A DNA stretch of 64,000 bases from Sterolibacterium sp964437515 (lineage in GTDB: Bacteria > Pseudomonadota > Gammaproteobacteria > Burkholderiales > Rhodocyclaceae). Each line of letters begins with the position of its first letter. Position 1 is the first letter of the stretch. A model generated the notes under the pieces. That model saw only the letters and a program-made list of their open reading frames with translations. It made no database searches and was not told the origin of the DNA. The stretch spans positions 1-64,000 of the forward strand of contig CAYTHB010000007.1 in assembly GCA_964437515.1 (NCBI GenBank), written 5' to 3'. Made by a program: the position numbers and the translations under genes. Below are positions 16,202 to 25,150 of the stretch, piece by piece.

Positions 16202-17968
16202 TTACTTCTTGTTTCGTTTTTTTCCAGCAGTAGCGCGTGGTTTGGCTTTGGGCGTTACACGTGCGGATGCTGAGGGTGCGCGATGTGCCTTTGTCGCCTT
16301 TTTTGATTTTGCTTGAGGCGTGGTCTTCGTTTTTGAGGTGCGAACATTCTTACCGGAGGCCGAAGCGTGTTTTGATCGTGCGTTACGTGTGTTTGTCCGG
16401 GCATTCGATGTTTTAGTGACCGGAGTGGCTTCCTTGGGGGTATCCGCGTCCGAGAGATCTTCCTCTGCCAGTTGCAGATTTTTGCCGGGGACGAGTAAAC
16501 GATTACCCGCACGGACATGAACGCGTGGGCCAATGCTGTTGATTTGTCTGAGACGCGCCAAGCTGAGGCCATATCGGGCGGCGACCTTGTCCAGACGTTC
16601 GCCTTTTTTCAGTGTGTAGGTCGTCCAGTTTGAAAGAGGCTTTTCATCGGCTTCGTGACGTTCCAGATTGTTCAGAAAGGTCTGCACCTTGTCGGCGGGC
16701 AGGATGATGGGGCTTCCCGTGTTCCCCGGCATGACGGGGCGATTGTAGGAAGGATTCAAGGCCAGAAATTCGTTGAGAGGGACTTCGGCCAGCCGTGCCG
16801 CGACATCCACGTCGATATTGGCCGTTTTACCGACGGTATCGAAATACGGCTGATTGGGAATGGGATCAAACTTGATGCCAAACAGCCTGGGATTGGCAAT
16901 GATGTTCTTCAAGGCTTGCAATTTGGGTACATATTGACGTGTTTCAGTCGGCATGTTGATGCTGAGATAGTCGGTCGGCAGATGTTTGGCCTGGTTTTTG
17001 GCGATGGCGCGTGCAACAGCCGCCTCACCCCAGTTATAGGAAGCCAGTGCCAGATGCCAGTCGCCGTGCATCTCGTAGATGTTTTGCAGATAGTCGAGTG
17101 CAGCACCGGTCGAAGCGATGACGTCACGACGCTGATCCTGCCACCAATCCTGCTGCAAACGATAGTTTTTGCCTGTTGAGGGAATGAATTGCCAGAGCCC
17201 GGAAGCACGGGCGGGTGAATACGCCATCGGGTTGTAGGAGCTTTCTACCATGGGCAGTAAAGCCAGTTCGGTGGGCATACCGCGTTTTTCTAGCTCACCC
17301 ACGATATAAAACAGATAACGGCGACTGCGATTGAGGACGGTTTTGAGAAGCTCCGGACGGTTCAGATACCAGGCCTGACGTTCGGCGACCAGGGGACTGT
17401 CAATATTGGACATTGAAAACCCATTACGTACCCGTTGCCAGAGGTCGTCAGGAGGGGTGATGAGGTCGATGCCATTGAGACGGGGAATATCATCGCGGAT
17501 TTCCTGGGGGGACGTGCTGAATATGTAACTGGGCAACAAGGGGGCTTGAGACGGTATCGGCTGTATGGTCGGAGAAGATAAGCCCGTGGATGACGGGGTG
17601 ATTTCGATGGAAGAGAGTGGGGGGGGGGTAGAAGGCGTGACAGAAGGCGCGGCAGGCGGCGACGATACGGAGGGCGTGCTGGTGGGGGCGACAGCCTCCG
17701 AGGACGCAGGCAGCGCGACAATCTCGATTTTGGGTTGGGGTTGGGGTGGCGTAGATGCCGACGAAATGCTAATCGGAACCTTGAAGACCGGGTGAAACGG
17801 CAAGGTGGCACTGTCGGCGGAGGCATGACTCTGGGGTTTTTCGGCCAGTACAGGGGGCGTACAAGACAAGAGGCCGAAAAACAGGCAGCAGAACCGCAGT
17901 GAAGGTGACGTGCGCTTGATGGGCAATTGAGTCGTGGCCCAGTGGGCAGCATCAATAAAGAGGCGCAT
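16202..17968 (-). CDS. mltD: Membrane-bound lytic murein transglycosylase D
   Basis: A 588-residue peptidoglycan lyase that cleaves MurNAc-GlcNAc bonds to form anhydro-muropeptides. The N-terminus has a signal with a lipobox-like LLSC at about residues 35-38, so it is probably an outer-membrane lipoprotein. A long Pro/Ser-rich linker (about 60-150) follows. The SLT domain has the catalytic glutamate in LLPMVESSYNP, then SGLWQFIPSTGKNY and LALASYNWGE. A LysM domain (TYTLKKGERLDKVAARYGLS) and a Lys/Arg-rich tail ending GKKRNKK complete it. A run of ten C residues on the coding strand (17619-17628) lies in the linker. The basic tail is unusual and may bind anionic polymers. Confidence 0.92.
   Translation of the reverse strand: MRLFIDAAHWATTQLPIKRTSPSLRFCCLFFGLLSCTPPVLAEKPQSHASADSATLPFHPVFKVPISISSASTPPQPQPKIEIVALPASSEAVAPTSTPSVSSPPAAPSVTPSTPPPLSSIEITPSSTGLSSPTIQPIPSQAPLLPSYIFSTSPQEIRDDIPRLNGIDLITPPDDLWQRVRNGFSMSNIDSPLVAERQAWYLNRPELLKTVLNRSRRYLFYIVGELEKRGMPTELALLPMVESSYNPMAYSPARASGLWQFIPSTGKNYRLQQDWWQDQRRDVIASTGAALDYLQNIYEMHGDWHLALASYNWGEAAVARAIAKNQAKHLPTDYLSINMPTETRQYVPKLQALKNIIANPRLFGIKFDPIPNQPYFDTVGKTANIDVDVAARLAEVPLNEFLALNPSYNRPVMPGNTGSPIILPADKVQTFLNNLERHEADEKPLSNWTTYTLKKGERLDKVAARYGLSLARLRQINSIGPRVHVRAGNRLLVPGKNLQLAEEDLSDADTPKEATPVTKTSNARTNTRNARSKHASASGKNVRTSKTKTTPQAKSKKATKAHRAPSASARVTPKAKPRATAGKKRNKK
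17619..17628. repeat. Homopolymeric G10 tract inside mltD
   Basis: Ten consecutive G residues on the plus strand encode a proline run in the linker of MltD. Tracts of this length are prone to slippage. Loss or gain of one base would shift the frame before the catalytic domain. Confidence 0.85.
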
Positions 17969-18263
17969 CTTAGCGAAATGTGGCAGTCAGCGTCAATCGG
18001 TCAATCATGGATGTGCCATTGGACAGCAGGGGGAGCATTCACTGGTATGGACATGCTTCGCACGCGATGTGAAGTTTGCTGAGATGGAAGGCTGGGTATA
18101 AGGTTCCCGGAAAGCGTGATATTTTTCACGAACCGATTGACGATGAAGGATGTTGCATGGTACAAAACAACCGTTTGAATCAGGGTCTGCTTTGATCTGC
18201 AGGAAAGGCGCGTGTTACCTTTCTGCTTTTGTCTGTCGTGCTGCATTTTCTGGGGGTAAGGAA

Positions 18264-19253
18264 ATGAAGGTATTGTTCAGAAGATTCGTTCGTCACGGGC
18301 TTACTGTGCTGGTTTATTGTGCGACCAGTCTTTCCGCAGGGACGTGGGTTCCTGTCGCGCACGCGGCCGATGCCGGTTATACGGCGACAAAGTATCCGAT
18401 CATCATGGTGCATGGCTTGCTGGGCTTTGATAGCGTCATGAATGGCTTCATTGATTACTGGTACAAAATTGTTCCGGATTTGCGGGCGGGTGGGACGCAG
18501 GTGTACGTGGCCGAGGTCTCCGGGTTGAACACGACGGAGGAGCGGGGCGAGCAACTGGTGAAGCAGATACAGTACGTCATGGCGGTGACGGGTGCGGAAA
18601 AGGTGCATTTGATCGGCCATTCGCATGGTGGCCCGACCATACGCTATGCCGCCGGGGTGATGCCCACTGCCGTGGCATCGGTGTCGACCGTGGCGGGTTT
18701 GAATGCACGCGGTCAGCCTTTGGCCGATCTGGTGCCGCTCATACAGAACACATTCATTGGCAAGATCATGAAGACGGCGATGGAAGGTCTGGCGAATCTC
18801 ATTGATTTTCTTTCGGGCAAGAAAAATGCGCCCGAGGATGCCTTCAAGGCGTTTGGCGCATTGAGCACCCAGGGTATGAATGCATTCAACGCAAGTTTTC
18901 CAGCAGGCTTGCCGCCCGCTGATTGTAGTGTCCTGAACGGGCCAGAAGAGGTCAATGGCATCCGTTACTACTCATGGACGGGGAATACGATCTTCACGAA
19001 TAAGCGTGATCCAATGGATTATGTATTCGGATTGACCGGCCCGGCGATGCGATTGATGGATCCGAAAGACGGAACACCCAATGACGGGCTGGTTTCTGTG
19101 TGTGCTTCCCGTCTGGGTCGCCAATTGGGTATTTTCAAGATGAATCATCTGGACGAGATTAATCTGTTCTGGGGCTTGGTCGCATCCGATGAAATCAGTC
19201 CGGTCGTGGTTTATCGTGAGCAGGCCAATCGCTTGATGAAATTGGGGCTGTGA
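18264..19253 (+). CDS. Secreted triacylglycerol lipase (family I.1/I.2)
   Basis: A 330-residue exported lipase. The signal peptide is MKVLFRRFVRHGLTVLVYCA to about VAHAAD. The mature start YTATKYPIIMVHGLLGFDSV is typical of Pseudomonas/Burkholderia foldase-dependent lipases. The nucleophile is Ser120 in GHSHGG. The acid is probably the Asp in PNDGLVSVCASRLG and the histidine is in KMNHLDEIN. Two cysteines (PADCSV and VSVCAS) would form the conserved disulfide. The start at 18264 follows GGGGGTAAGG. An upstream 38-codon extension of the frame lacks a ribosome-binding site. The foldase gene follows, as usual for this family. Confidence 0.92.
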   Translation: MKVLFRRFVRHGLTVLVYCATSLSAGTWVPVAHAADAGYTATKYPIIMVHGLLGFDSVMNGFIDYWYKIVPDLRAGGTQVYVAEVSGLNTTEERGEQLVKQIQYVMAVTGAEKVHLIGHSHGGPTIRYAAGVMPTAVASVSTVAGLNARGQPLADLVPLIQNTFIGKIMKTAMEGLANLIDFLSGKKNAPEDAFKAFGALSTQGMNAFNASFPAGLPPADCSVLNGPEEVNGIRYYSWTGNTIFTNKRDPMDYVFGLTGPAMRLMDPKDGTPNDGLVSVCASRLGRQLGIFKMNHLDEINLFWGLVASDEISPVVVYREQANRLMKLGL

Positions 19254-19254
19254 G

Positions 19255-19418
19255 CGTCGTTCTAACGATCATGGTGATCATCTCCACCCGCAGAGGATGA
19301 AACAAACGTTACCCGATACGCCCACCCCACCCATCCGCCCCCTCAAGGGGCGGCTACTGATTGGTTCGCTACGCTCAAAGCTTCAACCCGACTCTGATTT
19401 TTGTATTTCACGCTAAGA
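19255..19418. repeat. Dispersed repeat R1, copy 2 (long form)
   Basis: About 165 bp starting with AACGATCATGGT and CCACCCGCAGAGGATGAAA, through CCCACCCATCCGCCCCCTCA, to TTTCACGCTAA. It matches 53045-53289 in inverted orientation, including both ends, and the shorter copies at 1-55 and 54256-54335. It fills the gap between the lipase and foldase genes, where homologous operons normally have short spacing. Confidence 0.85.
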
Positions 19419-19430
19419 AAGATCTGAACG

Positions 19431-20447
19431 ATGCAAAGGGGGCAGTGGAAGCGATTGCTGTTATTGATCGCGCTGGCCGTGGGTTTGGGCATCGTCATTG
19501 CCAGAACGATGCCCCGCCCTCCTGAAAAGGATTCGACGATGGTGACATCATCATCGTCGCCTTCCAGTACGATGGAACACGATGCTGAAGTATCGTCCCG
19601 TCAGCGTGAAGATGCTTTGGCACGTAATGACCATAACAATACCCCATCCTCTACCAATGCCTTGCCGCAGGATATCGGCATACAGCGACTGGACACGGTG
19701 CGCTGGCAGTCTGCCGGAAAACATCCTTTGCTGAATCCCGATCTGATCCGTATTTTCGATCAGCTACTGGGGCGGGGCTTGTCTGAAGACGAGGCGTTGA
19801 GCATGTTGGCCGCCCGTGTTCCCGCTGAATACTTGGCGCGCGCACAAGTTCTGTTTGAGTATTACCAGCACTATCGGGACGCGTTGAGCCATGTGCAGGT
19901 CGCGTCTAGTGCTGAATCAGGCCGTGCACAGACACTGGAAGCTGTGTTGGCAGAGCGTCGTCGTTTGCAGAAAAAATTCTTTGAACCTGCTGAAGTGATT
20001 GGCTTGTTTGATGATGACAATCGTTATGATGCCTTCACCGTCGAGCGATTGCGTACTGAAGATCGTGCGGATTTGAACCCGGCAGAAAAACAAGCAACGG
20101 TGGAGCGTCTTGTTTCTACCCTGCTGACACCCGAGCAGCAAAAGGTACGTCAGGAAGCCGCACTGCCCACCCGTATCGCGGCACAGAATGCGCGACTGGA
20201 TCAGGCTCAAGCCACACCGGAAGAACGACAGGCCGAACGAACCGCTTCCTTTGGCGCGGCAGCAGCGGCGCGACTGGCCGAGGTCGATCGACAACAGGCT
20301 GAATGGCAGCAACGCATTGCAAGACTGGCGCAGGCCTCGCCGGAAGAGCAGCAAAAAATGCGTGAAACGGCGTTCACTGCCACGGAACGATTACGCATAG
20401 ATGGTGCTTTGCGTCTTTATCAAGCACAAGGCGCGATGAAAAAATGA
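19431..20447 (+). CDS. Lipase-specific foldase (Lif/LipB)
   Basis: A 338-residue membrane-anchored steric chaperone that helps the neighbouring lipase fold in the periplasm. One N-terminal transmembrane helix (about residues 8-26, LLLLIALAVGLGIVIA) is followed by a variable Ser/Pro-rich linker and a long helical Arg/Glu/Gln-rich region wrapping the client. The usual Lif signature RxxFDYxLSALGE is degenerate here as IRIFDQLLGRGLSEDEAL. It lies 177 bp after the lipase, with repeat R1 between. No clear Shine-Dalgarno precedes the ATG. Together with its position, the family assignment is good. Confidence 0.87.
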   Translation: MQRGQWKRLLLLIALAVGLGIVIARTMPRPPEKDSTMVTSSSSPSSTMEHDAEVSSRQREDALARNDHNNTPSSTNALPQDIGIQRLDTVRWQSAGKHPLLNPDLIRIFDQLLGRGLSEDEALSMLAARVPAEYLARAQVLFEYYQHYRDALSHVQVASSAESGRAQTLEAVLAERRRLQKKFFEPAEVIGLFDDDNRYDAFTVERLRTEDRADLNPAEKQATVERLVSTLLTPEQQKVRQEAALPTRIAAQNARLDQAQATPEERQAERTASFGAAAAARLAEVDRQQAEWQQRIARLAQASPEEQQKMRETAFTATERLRIDGALRLYQAQGAMKK

Positions 20448-20496
20448 ATGCCGTGAAGTCATCAAGGCTTTATGGTGGCTTGCCGGATAAGGATTG

Positions 20497-20568
20497 CGCC
20501 GTCATTCTGCGCATCGTCGCAGAATCCATAGACCCTGCGACGATGCGCAGGGTGACCGTGGCATCGCA
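20497..20568. repeat. Palindromic dispersed repeat R3, copy 1
   Basis: CGTCATTCTGCGCATCGTCG starts a unit whose CTGCGCATCGTCGCAG arm is matched by CTGCGACGATGCGCAG, a perfect 16-bp inverted repeat. It resembles the dispersed palindromes containing the words CATTCTGCG and CGCAGAATCC found in many proteobacteria. Related copies are at 43968-44034 and 54395-54507. It sits after the foldase gene and may also end its transcription. Confidence 0.8.
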
Positions 20569-20649
20569 ACAAGGTTATTGCAATCAAACCTTAATTGCCG
20601 AGTGAATAGGTCCATCTCTCAAGGAATGAACAATTTCAGTCGCTCCGCT

Positions 20650-20729
20650 TACAATACATGCCTTGATGTATTGTATACGGTGCATTATGATTTACACAGT
20701 TGTTATGCATTGTATGGGGTGCATTATGG
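20650..20729 (+). promoter_or_regulatory. hipBA-1 operator region
   Basis: TACAATACAT and ATGTATTGTA (20650-20659 and 20666-20675) form a perfect 10-bp inverted repeat with a 6-base spacer. The 26-bp stretch at 20665-20690 is directly repeated at 20704-20729 with few changes (core TATTGTAT/CATTGTAT, then GGTGCATTATG). The second copy covers the start codon. This is the expected layout for autorepression by HipB. Confidence 0.75.
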
Positions 20730-20983
20730 ATATGCTTGAGATTGGCCAACGATTACGTACTCAGCGCAAGGTGCAGCACGGCGCATCGCAAGCAGCCATC
20801 GGTGCATCACTCGGGATGAGCCGAGCGACCATCTCGGGAATCGAGAATGGGACGATCCCCGAGATCGGCATCCGCAAGGTGATGGCATTGTGCGACGCCC
20901 TTGGCCTCGAACTGGTCATCCGTCAGAAGCATGTCCGACCGACACTCCAACAACTTCAAGCGGAGCGCGACGGCAATGCTTGA
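20726..20983 (+). CDS. hipB: HipB-like XRE antitoxin/repressor
   Basis: An 85-residue DNA-binding protein with a Cro/C1-type helix-turn-helix (SQAAIGASLGMSRATISGIE at about residues 20-39). It would bind the repeats in its own promoter and neutralise the downstream HipA kinase. The start at 20726 (or 20732) is preferred over a frame-open ATG at 20663, which lies inside the operator repeats. The stop overlaps the hipA start by 8 bp, so translation is coupled. Confidence 0.87.
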   Translation: MDMLEIGQRLRTQRKVQHGASQAAIGASLGMSRATISGIENGTIPEIGIRKVMALCDALGLELVIRQKHVRPTLQQLQAERDGNA

Positions 20984-22211
20984 CGTTCATGCTGCGGATA
21001 CCCTGACGGGTCAGTTGTTTCGAGGATCTGCCGAGCGCAAACGCTATGTATTCGGCTATCGCGATGATTGCCCGTCTGCCGAAGCCGTGTCTCTCACCAT
21101 GCCGGTCGTGCGCGAGCAGTATGCTTACGACGGGACGTTGCACCCGATCTTCGACATGAATCTGCCGGAGGGGGAGCTGGCCGAGAGGATCAAACGTCCG
21201 TTCCGTAAGACCGTCGAGCATTTCAACGATCTCGATTTTCTGCGCATCGTGGGTCAATCGCAGATTGGCCGCCTGCGCTTTTCCGTAGCGGGTGAAGCCC
21301 GCGCCGAGGTGCCTGGCCAGAGTCTCAAGGAGCTGCTCGTGCACGATGGCGCAGCTGATTTGTTCGATGACTTGATGTCTCGCTATGCTGTCCATTCCGG
21401 TATCTCCGGCATTCAACCCAAGGTGATGATCCGCGATGACGCAAGCCCGCTGGATCGTTTGGCACATCGCGGCACGACCCACATCGTCAAGGCATGGAAC
21501 CCGGACACCTATCCTTATCTCGCGGAAAACGAATTTTTCTGCATGGCCGCGGCGCGCTACGCGAACATCGATGTGCCACATTTCCAGCTTTCCAACCATG
21601 GGAAGTTTCTGGTGATCGACCGCTTCGACCTCGTTGATGACCGCTATCTCGGCTTCGAGGATTTCTGTGTGCTCAACGCCCTGCCTGCCGATGAGAAGTA
21701 CAGTGGTTCCTATGAGAACGTGGTGAAACGCATCAAGCAGTTTGTTTCACCGGAAGAAGTGCGGCCTGCACTAGTGCAATTTTTCAAGTCGTTGGCCTTG
21801 TCTTGCGCCGTCCAGAATGGCGATGCGCACCTGAAGAATTTTGGCGTCATTTATGACAACCCTGACGGCATCGTAAGGCTCTCCAAGGCATATGACATCG
21901 TTTCGACGACGCCCTATATTCCCAACGACAGTCTTGCTCTTACGCTAGGAGGCTCCAAACGTTTTCCGAAGGCCAAGGCGCTGCTCGCCTTCGGTCGCGC
22001 GCATTGCGATTTCTCGGAGAGCCATGTACGCGCTTTGTTGGATGAGGTCGCCGAAGGCATCATGTGTGCCGCGAAAGACTTGCGGATGCACATGCGCGAC
22101 CGCCCAGAATTTGCGGAGATTGGCGGCAAGATGCTTGAGGCGTGGGACAAGGGCGTCGGGTGCTCATTGCGTTTCGATGGAAAGGAGGCGACGGCAGCGA
22201 CTTTGAAATGA
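20976..22211 (+). CDS. hipA: HipA-family serine/threonine kinase toxin
   Basis: A 411-residue HipA-family kinase. The N-terminal subdomain (LFRGSAERKRYVFGYRDD) is followed by the glycine-rich segment SGIQPKVMI, the phosphate-contacting region HIVKAWNPDTYPYLAENEFF, the catalytic loop NGDAHLKNF and the metal-binding KAYDIVST. HipA of E. coli phosphorylates glutamyl-tRNA synthetase and triggers dormancy. Other HipA groups hit other synthetases, so the target here is open. The ATG at 20976 overlaps hipB, and an upstream frame extension is rejected. It converges with miaA with only 8 bp between stop codons. Confidence 0.9.
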   Translation: MLDVHAADTLTGQLFRGSAERKRYVFGYRDDCPSAEAVSLTMPVVREQYAYDGTLHPIFDMNLPEGELAERIKRPFRKTVEHFNDLDFLRIVGQSQIGRLRFSVAGEARAEVPGQSLKELLVHDGAADLFDDLMSRYAVHSGISGIQPKVMIRDDASPLDRLAHRGTTHIVKAWNPDTYPYLAENEFFCMAAARYANIDVPHFQLSNHGKFLVIDRFDLVDDRYLGFEDFCVLNALPADEKYSGSYENVVKRIKQFVSPEEVRPALVQFFKSLALSCAVQNGDAHLKNFGVIYDNPDGIVRLSKAYDIVSTTPYIPNDSLALTLGGSKRFPKAKALLAFGRAHCDFSESHVRALLDEVAEGIMCAAKDLRMHMRDRPEFAEIGGKMLEAWDKGVGCSLRFDGKEATAATLK

Positions 22212-22219
22212 AATCGGGT

Positions 22220-23173
22220 TCATCCCTCAAGGAATGATCGAACTTTGATGAGTGCCTGCGATAGATGATCCGGTGCGAGCGGATCGAGAACTTCAATTTC
22301 AGACAGGCTGCGCAGCCAGGTGAGTTGACGTTTGGCGAGTTGGCGTGTGGCGTAGATGCCGCGATCGGCGAGTTCATGGGCGGGTAGCCGACCTTCCAGC
22401 ATGTCCCAGACCTGGCGATAGCCGACGCAGCGCATGGAAGGCAGTTCGGCGTTTAGACGATATTTTTGACGCAAGCCTTCGACTTCTTCAATCAAGCCTG
22501 CCCGCAGCATGTCATGAAAACGCTGGGCAATCCGGTCATGCAGTACAGCTCGCTCTGCGGGGATGAGGGCGAGAGTGAGTAGCCGATAGGGGAGGGTCGT
22601 CTTGCGTTGTGCGGCGTAAAGCGCATCGAGCGGTTGCCCCGTGAGTCGGACGATTTCCAGTGCGCGCTGGATGCGTTGCGCATCCGTCGGTTTCAGTCGT
22701 GTGGCGGTTGCTGGGTCAATTTGTGCCAGTTGCTTGTGGAGTGCGGGCCAGCCGTGACGTGCGGCTTCTGCATCGATGTCGGCGCGCAGGGCGGGATCGG
22801 CTTCAGGCAGGTCAGCCAGACCTTCACGCAGCGCCTTGTAATACAGCATGGTGCCGCCGACCAGTAAGGGAATCCGCCCGCGCACTGTGCTATCGGCCAT
22901 TTCGCGCAGGGCATCTTCCCGGAAGCGGGCGGCGGAGTAACGTTCTTCCGGCGTGACAAGATCGATGAGTCGATGCGGAAAGCGTTTCAAGGTTTCGGCA
23001 TCGGGCTTGGCCGTGCCGATGTTCATGTCGTAAAACACTTGCGCCGAATCCACACTGATGATGTCGATCGAGTAATGGGTGGCGAGGGTGAGTGCCAGTT
23101 GTGTCTTGCCGCTGGCGGTGGGGCCCAGTAGACAGAGGGCGGGGGGTAGCGGTTTTGAGTTGCTGGCGTTCAT
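22220..23173 (-). CDS. miaA: tRNA dimethylallyltransferase MiaA
   Basis: A 317-residue enzyme that adds a dimethylallyl group to A37 of tRNAs reading UNN codons. It has the P-loop LLGPTASGKTQLAL at about residues 15-28, DIISVDSAQVFYDMNIGTAKP, LIDLVTPEERYSAA and VGGTMLYYKAL, all diagnostic. The length is normal. It overlaps the upstream mutL gene by 4 bp (ATGA), an arrangement common in proteobacteria. Confidence 0.97.
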   Translation of the reverse strand: MNASNSKPLPPALCLLGPTASGKTQLALTLATHYSIDIISVDSAQVFYDMNIGTAKPDAETLKRFPHRLIDLVTPEERYSAARFREDALREMADSTVRGRIPLLVGGTMLYYKALREGLADLPEADPALRADIDAEAARHGWPALHKQLAQIDPATATRLKPTDAQRIQRALEIVRLTGQPLDALYAAQRKTTLPYRLLTLALIPAERAVLHDRIAQRFHDMLRAGLIEEVEGLRQKYRLNAELPSMRCVGYRQVWDMLEGRLPAHELADRGIYATRQLAKRQLTWLRSLSEIEVLDPLAPDHLSQALIKVRSFLEG

Positions 23174-25038
23174 TGCCCGCGCATGAAGAGTTTGTCGAGT
23201 TCAGCCAGGCTCAGTTGTCGCCAGGTCGGGCGGCCGTGGTTGCATTGGTCGGCACGCTCGGTGGCCTCCATGTCACGCAGCAGGGCGTTCATTTCCGGCA
23301 GGGTGAGCTGGCGATTGGCGCGCACCGCGCCATGACAGGCCATCGTCGCCAGTAGTTCGTTTCGTCGTGCTTCGATGATCTGGCTGGCAGGGTATTCATC
23401 CAGGTCTACCAGTAGTGCGCGGATGAGCTCGGTCGGCGCGGCACGCGCCAGTAGCACGGGTAGGGCACGCAATGCCAGTTGCTGGGGGCCGGCCGGTGAG
23501 AGTTCAAAACCGAGCTGGATGAGGGTGTCGTGGTGTTCTTCGGCGGTCGCCATTTCACGTGCGCTGGCAGAAAACACAGCGGGAATCAGCAGGGTCTGGC
23601 TTGGGGGTGTCGTGCTGCCCAAGGTGTTTTTCAGCTTTTCATAAAGAATACGCTCGTGGGCGGCGTGCATGTCGACCAGCACCAGACCGTGACTGTTTTG
23701 TGCGAGGACATAAATGCCGTGGAGCTGCCCTAAGGCATAGCCCAGCGGTGTCGTGCCGTCTGTGTGAGCGTTGCTGGTCTGGAGGCGTGTGCTGTGCGTT
23801 TCGTTCGTGTCATGCGTATCGTCATGGGCGACACGGACAAAATCGAGATAAGCGCGCGTCTGGGCTTCGTTGATGCCAAGAGAGGCTTGTTGCGGAGGGT
23901 GGTAGGCAGTGGAAGAAGGGGGCGTGTTATAGGCTGACGTGGAGTGCGACGTGGGGTATGCGTGGCGTGTTGGTGCGGGGCTGGAAGAAAGCGGGGTGGC
24001 CAAAGAGGTCGCCAATGGGGTCGCCAATGGGGTCGCCAATGTGCGTTGCAGCGCATGGAAAATGAATTGATGCACCCCGCGTGCATCCCGAAAGCGAACC
24101 TCGGTCTTGGCAGGATGGACATTCACATCCACGCCATACGGATCGAGTTCCAGGAACAAGACATAGGCAGGGTGCCGACTACCATGCAGAATGTCGGTAT
24201 ACGCTTGCCGTATGGCATGGGTGAGGAGTTTGTCGCGCACGAAACGGCCATTGACGAAGCAGTATTGCTCATCGCGGGTTGCACGGTTGTAGGCGGGGAG
24301 GGCGGCAAAGCCGCTCAGTTGTAGATCACCCGCCTGCACCGTGATGGCGCGTGCCTGATCAAAAAAGTCTTGCCCGATGATTTCGCGTGCACGCTTTGCC
24401 AGATCGCAGGCGACGAGGCTTTGCTTGAGGACACCGTTGTGGCTCAGCTTGAAACTGACTTCCGGACGGGCGAGTGCCATGCGATTCAGCACATCCGCAC
24501 AATGGCCAAATTCCGTCGATTCGGTGCGAAGAAATTTACGTCGGGCGGGGGTGTTGTAATAAAGATCGGCAATCTCAATGACCGTACCGCCATTCAATGC
24601 CGCCGGTGTGATGGCGAATTCATGACTATGGCTATGGCTGTGATTGGTAATGCGCCAGGCATGTTCGGTATGCGCTTCACGACTGGTGAGATTGACCCGT
24701 GCAACTGCCGCAATCGAAGCCAGCGCTTCGCCGCGAAAGCCAAAGCTCGCGACATGTTCAAGATCATCCAGACTGCTGATTTTGCTGGTGGCATGACGTT
24801 GCAAGGCCAGCGGCAGATCATCGCGCGATATGCCTCGACCATCATCCGCCACGCGAATACGCTGGATGCCCCCACCTTCGATGAGCACGTCGATCTGACG
24901 TGCGCCCGCATCGAGGCTGTTTTCGAGCACTTCTTTCAATACGGATGCAGGTCGTTCAACCACTTCTCCTGCGGCAATCTGGCTAATGAGCTGGTCGGGT
25001 AGGGCGTGGATGCGGGGCGTGGCGCTTGCGGGGTTCAT
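23170..25038 (-). CDS. mutL: DNA mismatch repair protein MutL
   Basis: A 622-residue MutL. The N-terminal GHKL ATPase shows LISQIAAGEVVERPASVLKE, ENSLDAGA, VADDGRGIS and GFRGEALASIA. The C-terminal dimer domain carries VDMHAAHERILYE, close to the DQHA(x2)E(x4)E endonuclease motif with Q changed to M, plus ACHGAVRA and CNHGRPTW metal-site motifs. It therefore probably nicks DNA itself rather than relying on MutH. The linker contains four Leu-Ala-Thr-Pro-like units encoded by a 12-bp tandem repeat (about 23996-24043). The start at 25038 (MNPASATPRIHALP) is preferred over an ATG 11 codons upstream. Confidence 0.96.
   Translation of the reverse strand: MNPASATPRIHALPDQLISQIAAGEVVERPASVLKEVLENSLDAGARQIDVLIEGGGIQRIRVADDGRGISRDDLPLALQRHATSKISSLDDLEHVASFGFRGEALASIAAVARVNLTSREAHTEHAWRITNHSHSHSHEFAITPAALNGGTVIEIADLYYNTPARRKFLRTESTEFGHCADVLNRMALARPEVSFKLSHNGVLKQSLVACDLAKRAREIIGQDFFDQARAITVQAGDLQLSGFAALPAYNRATRDEQYCFVNGRFVRDKLLTHAIRQAYTDILHGSRHPAYVLFLELDPYGVDVNVHPAKTEVRFRDARGVHQFIFHALQRTLATPLATPLATSLATPLSSSPAPTRHAYPTSHSTSAYNTPPSSTAYHPPQQASLGINEAQTRAYLDFVRVAHDDTHDTNETHSTRLQTSNAHTDGTTPLGYALGQLHGIYVLAQNSHGLVLVDMHAAHERILYEKLKNTLGSTTPPSQTLLIPAVFSASAREMATAEEHHDTLIQLGFELSPAGPQQLALRALPVLLARAAPTELIRALLVDLDEYPASQIIEARRNELLATMACHGAVRANRQLTLPEMNALLRDMEATERADQCNHGRPTWRQLSLAELDKLFMRGQ
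23996..24043. repeat. 12-bp tandem repeat in the mutL linker
   Basis: Four units of GTCGCCAATGGG or close variants. They encode repeated LATP in the disordered linker between the ATPase and C-terminal domains. The unit length is a multiple of three, so copy-number changes alter linker length without a frameshift. Confidence 0.85.
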
Positions 25039-25150
25039 CGCGCCATTATAACGATCCATGAGCTCAGCCAAATCAGTGAGTTCCAGCTGCTTCCAGTAGA
25101 ATGGCGGGTTTGCGCTATTTCAAATTTCAAACCTGACCTGAAGGAGTGTC

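Noticed and set aside
20663..20725. An upstream in-frame ATG that would extend HipB by 21 residues.
   Set aside because: The extra codons are made of the operator repeats (Met/Cys/Ile-rich) and precede the normal start of the helix-turn-helix protein.
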